This document shows, piece after piece, positions 60,386-64,000 of a stretch of DNA of 64,000 nt. Position numbers and translations under genes: made by a program. The notes beneath the pieces are model-generated. The model worked only from the letters and a program-made list of their open reading frames with translations, did no database searches and was not told the origin of the DNA. The first letter of the stretch is position 1. Every line of letters begins with the position of its first letter. The stretch is from Mesocentrotus franciscanus (lineage: Eukaryota; Echinodermata; Echinoidea; Camarodonta; Strongylocentrotidae): contig CP137675.1 of NCBI GenBank assembly GCA_037976565.1, forward strand, positions 8,565,447-8,629,446, read 5' to 3'.

Positions 60386-61487
60386 ATAATAATCCAATAA
60401 TACAAGAAACTGACTTATTTCTTTCATACCAAATTGAATTTTTCCTGATCCCCCTGATCTGAGTGAATGTTTTCCCCCTTGAAGAAAAGGTTCATTGAAA
60501 TTTGAAAAATAAGTATATTATACCTCTACAGATTCCTGAGAACCTTAAGAAATTGAGTGAAGTAGTTTTTAAGCCCTCACTAGTTTGAGGAATAAATTAA
60601 ATGCAATTTTGATACCCTTTCCAGAACCCACTCACCAAATTAAAATGACAGCGATAAAACACATGCGATAGTGGGACGTCACTGAATGAACTACCCTACA
60701 TCACACATTCGGGACAATGTTGAATGCCCATTGCAAATTTTTAGATATGGGTTTAACGTCTTTTGTATATTTACCGCCAGTGGTGTTATTTTCCTTTACA
60801 GATAAACGGGAAAGGGAAATCGAGAGAAGACTGAGATCAGTCCGGTTCGCGATTCACGGCTAGTTCGATCGCCCACCGGGCTGGCTATGGCTATATGGCA
60901 AGCCAGCTTTCGTGCATGCGCTGCAGGCAGGTTATATAGTACCGTACGTAACCGTACTAGTTCTACTTCTAGGTCAAGATCTCCCAAATCTCCATTGTCG
61001 TTGTCACTGTCCGAAGTACTTCCTTCTTCTATCTCCTCAAAACTCAAATCAGTATGTTTTTGTCCATATCGATATTTCCAGGGGGATTTTAATGAAGGCA
61101 AACTACGTCGGCTATGAATGGGTACGGCACTCAATGCAATACCAGTGATTTGCACACACACTACCATCGCGCACTATCGTCAACAGTTCAGCTGAACTGC
61201 TTATTGTTCATTCAGTGATGTCACTGAAAATACAGCTGTATTACGATCGTTTTCAGGGTCTTGAGTGGGTTGATTTTTCGTCAATTTTAATCAATTTTTA
61301 TAATTTTCGCTCGAATTTACAATTTAAACAAATGTGATATTCTTACTCAGTGTAGGTTTACGAATGCAATGATACCAAATTCAGTCAAATTCAAAATCAA
61401 TGAACCTTCTCTTTAAATTTCCTGACTCTTACCTGACTGGATCGTAAAAAAGGGAACTCATTTTCCAGGTTTACTGTGATTTCCAAG
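60386..61487. mobile_element. 1.1-kb insertion in gene 3 intron 3
   Basis: Gene 1 has ACACAAGGGCAGCTGGG where gene 3 has ACACAAG, 1.1 kb of extra sequence, then CCAAGACAGCT. CAAG flanks both sides. The element class is unknown; it contains the open frame 60796-61167. Confidence 0.55.
60796..61167 (-). CDS. Unidentified ORF, 123 residues, within the insertion
   Basis: The frame starts at ATG 61165-61167 and stops at TAA 60796. I do not recognise a family. Residues ~30-70 have a basic patch (SPWKYRYGQKH) followed by an acidic stretch (SFEEIEEGSTSDSDNDNGDL). The composition is more protein-like than that of the surrounding chance frames. The stop overlaps a weak donor (CT/GTAAAG), so it could be a first exon. 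It may also be a chance frame. Confidence 0.3.
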   Translation of the reverse strand: MVVCVQITGIALSAVPIHSRRSLPSLKSPWKYRYGQKHTDLSFEEIEEGSTSDSDNDNGDLGDLDLEVELVRLRTVLYNLPAAHARKLACHIAIASPVGDRTSRESRTGLISVFSRFPFPVYL

Positions 61488-62211
61488 ACAGCTAAAAACC
61501 CTAAATCATTTTCTTCTGGGGTCAAGAGTGACCCATGCCAAGTGACACAAAACTGAGCTAGATCTTGGGTCTTTGGAACCTTTCATCTGTACCAATCACT
61601 ATTTAGATGCTAAATCAGGAAGATGATGTTTGATTAGATTTCCTACCTAATACAATCCCAATTTCTTTGAAAATCGGATCACGGGACGATCCTGTAATGT
61701 GCAGTGGGCTAAACCTAAAACCCAATCATAACCCTAAACCCAACTAAATATCTTTGACCAAATGAAGCCTCACATTTACTCTGAGGGTGATCTTTCTTCA
61801 AGCACTCCAACATCTTCTGGTAGTTCAAAATTCTTGGGTCATTTCATGTCCAGTACAATAATAAGCATCATCGAGGGAACACGATTAACATTAAAAGTAC
61901 AATTTTCCTTTATACTTGGTCTGATTCTCGCAATACTAGGGTTTGATGCAATCATCACTTATATTCAAATCTTTGATTTTGTGAGAAGCGTATCGAACGA
62001 AATTCCCTAGACTTGCCCACCACTCGGGTTGAACAACACGTAGTATGATCATTGAACAGCAAGGGTCTTACGGACTTGTGAGAACCTTTGGTTTACTCAT
62101 TAATGTGCTCACAAAGACCACCTGCCGAAAAGATCATATTTCTTGTCTTTCTTGAGTGGTCACTATATATAGGTTTCACTGTACCATGGACTTGCCCAGT
62201 AATATATTTAC

Positions 62212-62426
62212 CCTGTGCGGGGCCATCTTTCTTGAGACAATCTAACAGCTTTTTGTAGACTTCACCATACATGGGTAACGCTGTAACTAAGACTCCTAAA
62301 TCACTGTCGCTACTACCAGACTGGAAGAATGGGATACGATGAAGGGGAAGACTGTATTTCTCTGTCTCAGGGTTGACGTCGACGATGTCAGCTGCAACCA
62401 TCACTCCAAGCCATTCTTTCACATAC
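62212..62426 (-). CDS. Gene 3 exon 3
   Basis: Acceptor TTCATTTAAG; donor CAGG/GTAAAT. This 215-bp exon encodes [16 protein letters not shown] to KKDGPAQ, with one extra codon. Confidence 0.85.
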
Positions 62427-62999
62427 CTTAAATGAAGAAAAAGTGGACATTTTGCAAATCTTTAATAAATCATTCATTACTTTCGGAAGAACATGTATTC
62501 CAACATATTTTGAACGCATTTTGTTCAATAAATTCCATCTCTTACATGCGATGTTATGTCAAGCATTATTACCTCCGTCAGTACACATTAGATTGAAATT
62601 CATAGGGGTCACGTTACATATGGCCTGTGGTTATCTCAAAAACAGTCTCCACATAATGCCAGTTTAACTTTGGTGTATGTATTAGATTTGTGTTGTACAG
62701 ATGCTATACAGATGCCGAATACAAATTCATGGGAGCCGAATACAAATTCATGGGAGCCGAATGACTGGTAGTGGCTAGTTGGTACATGTAGTATGAGGCC
62801 TATCCCTCACAGTACAAGGAGGACATATCATACTGATAATCATAGTCATCAATTGTTTTGGGGATCTCAGAAGGATTGATATCTAGATTCTCCCTTAGTA
62901 AATGGGTTATCAACAGAAACAAAATATGTCATTGCATCATTTAAGAATGCCCAAATGTTGGAAGGTACATTTGAGGAGGAATCCATGACACATGCACAT

Positions 63000-63130
63000 G
63001 CTCCGCGACATTTGCTCCGACGTCAAATGCTCCGCCGACAATTGCTCCGCCGATAATTGCTCCGCCGACATTTGCTCCGCCAACATTTGCTCCGCCCGAC
63101 AATTGCTCCGTCGACAGTTGTCCGCTGACA
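63000..63130. repeat. 15-bp minisatellite next to the gap
   Basis: Units of GCTCCGCCGACAATT recur with variation (about eight), producing GGANV or SAEQL pentapeptide repeats in open frames on the minus strand. The last bases before the gap (GGTGGAGCAA) look like the inverse of the unit, so a foldback structure may have stopped assembly. Confidence 0.75.
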
Positions 63131-63195
63131 ATTGCCTCACCGATATTTGCTTCTACCGGCAGGGCTAGTTTTGTAAGCGAATATTGGTGGAGCAA

Positions 63196-63695
63196 NNNNN
63201 NNNNNNNNNNNNNNNNNNNNNNNNNNNNNNNNNNNNNNNNNNNNNNNNNNNNNNNNNNNNNNNNNNNNNNNNNNNNNNNNNNNNNNNNNNNNNNNNNNNN
63301 NNNNNNNNNNNNNNNNNNNNNNNNNNNNNNNNNNNNNNNNNNNNNNNNNNNNNNNNNNNNNNNNNNNNNNNNNNNNNNNNNNNNNNNNNNNNNNNNNNNN
63401 NNNNNNNNNNNNNNNNNNNNNNNNNNNNNNNNNNNNNNNNNNNNNNNNNNNNNNNNNNNNNNNNNNNNNNNNNNNNNNNNNNNNNNNNNNNNNNNNNNNN
63501 NNNNNNNNNNNNNNNNNNNNNNNNNNNNNNNNNNNNNNNNNNNNNNNNNNNNNNNNNNNNNNNNNNNNNNNNNNNNNNNNNNNNNNNNNNNNNNNNNNNN
63601 NNNNNNNNNNNNNNNNNNNNNNNNNNNNNNNNNNNNNNNNNNNNNNNNNNNNNNNNNNNNNNNNNNNNNNNNNNNNNNNNNNNNNNNNNNNNNNN
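63196..63695. other. Assembly gap (500 N)
   Basis: Exactly 500 N, so probably a gap of unknown true size. It interrupts gene 4 exon 5 and probably hides the first coding exon of gene 3. Confidence 0.95.
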
Positions 63696-63968
63696 CCAAC
63701 AAAACCTTGTCAGCATGCGCAAGATCATGAATGACATCAAATATGTAGATGTAATCAATCGTATTGTTCCAATCATCGGGTATGCATGCCGCGTCCTCAC
63801 GGACAAACTCTACGTTAGTAAGGCCCTTTTCCTTGGCCCGTTCTTTCCCATAGTTTATTGCCTCTTCTGAGAAGTCCAGTCCAACAACAGTGCTGTTTGG
63901 ATAGTTCTCTGCAAGAACAAGTGAGCCAATCCCCGCATAACCCAGATCCAATATTCGGATACCAGACT
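63696..63968 (-). CDS. Methyltransferase gene 4, partial exon 5 with altered SAM loop
   Basis: The acceptor TGTCATTCAG at 63969 precedes [20 protein letters not shown], where the paralogues have DLGCGRGLASLVLAE. Net three bases are lost and the GxGxG loop is rewritten. The rest ([38 protein letters not shown]) is intact up to the gap. Upstream exons would lie beyond the window. Confidence 0.75.
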
Positions 63969-64000
63969 CTGAATGACACAAAAACAATGAAAGATCATCT

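Larger units (their letters stand above)
56092..62426 (-). pseudogene. Methyltransferase gene 3: three exons, frameshifted and lacking its first exon
   Basis: The exons are 62212-62426 (exon 3), 60084-60206 (exon 4) and 56092-56659 (exon 5), with GT/AG borders and phases as in genes 1 and 2. Exon 3 has three extra bases in frame (DGPAQG for DGPQG). Exon 5 keeps DLGCGRGLAS and GLDFSEEA, but a one-base deletion near 56304 (CGAGC where gene 2 has CGAAGC) shifts the frame after KTKHSEN and stops it at 56271. The homologous C-terminus continues in another frame to 56092. The first coding exon should lie above 62426 but is not seen before the gap at 63196. Intron 4 carries family H element B; intron 3 carries a 1.1-kb insertion. 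Confidence 0.8.

Noticed and set aside
60386..61487. A retroposed host gene in gene 3 intron 3
   Set aside because: No poly(A) tract or recognisable gene; only short CAAG flanks.
62941..63987. 348-residue frame across the N gap with GGANV repeats
   Set aside because: It spans unknown bases and joins a minisatellite to methyltransferase exon 5; meaningless as a protein.

Overview
The window reads as animal nuclear DNA from a marine invertebrate, most likely an echinoderm such as a sea urchin. It has AT-rich introns with GT/AG sites, CR1-type LINE fragments, a Penelope-like fragment, tRNA-derived SINEs, many terminal-inverted-repeat (TIR) elements, and an NNN assembly gap. Species assignment is inference: no rRNA or mitochondrial marker is present. 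Bacterial features (operons, Shine-Dalgarno sites, CRISPR) are absent.

The main genic content is a tandem family of minus-strand class I S-adenosylmethionine methyltransferases with an N-terminal winged-helix domain (Rv2258c-like type). Gene 1 (1868-6359) and gene 2 (14110-18879) have the same four coding exons and a conserved 38-bp upstream non-coding exon. Both carry the same one-base frame break in the first coding exon. Gene 3 (56092-62426) keeps three exons, has its own frameshift in the last exon, and lacks its first exon before the gap. Gene 4 (63696-63968) is a partial last exon cut by the gap, with a damaged SAM-binding loop.

The intergenic block at 8.7-12.4 kb upstream of gene 1 reappears, diverged, at 50.0-53.1 kb, next to gene 3. 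The cluster therefore grew by duplication of gene plus flank. The extra 31 kb between genes 2 and 3 (19-50 kb) holds unrelated material: a possible 5.4-kb inverted-repeat element (19.7-25.1 kb) with nested insertions, SINEs, a CR1-like LINE (31.9-34.1 kb), a 2.9-kb minisatellite of 58-bp units (37.4-40.3 kb), and one TIR-domain protein gene on the minus strand (43092-43805).

Transposable elements make up most of the remainder. Paralogous empty sites and 8-bp target duplications let several insertions be placed to the base. Non-autonomous elements at 0.4-1.05, 12.4-14.0, 53.1-55.7 and 56.9-59.3 kb end in a hairpin (the first and the last two also have short inverted repeats). They carry repeated nuclear-receptor (DR1) or CRE-like motifs. 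No metabolic pathway links the genes; the shared theme is gene-family expansion and decay in repeat-rich DNA.
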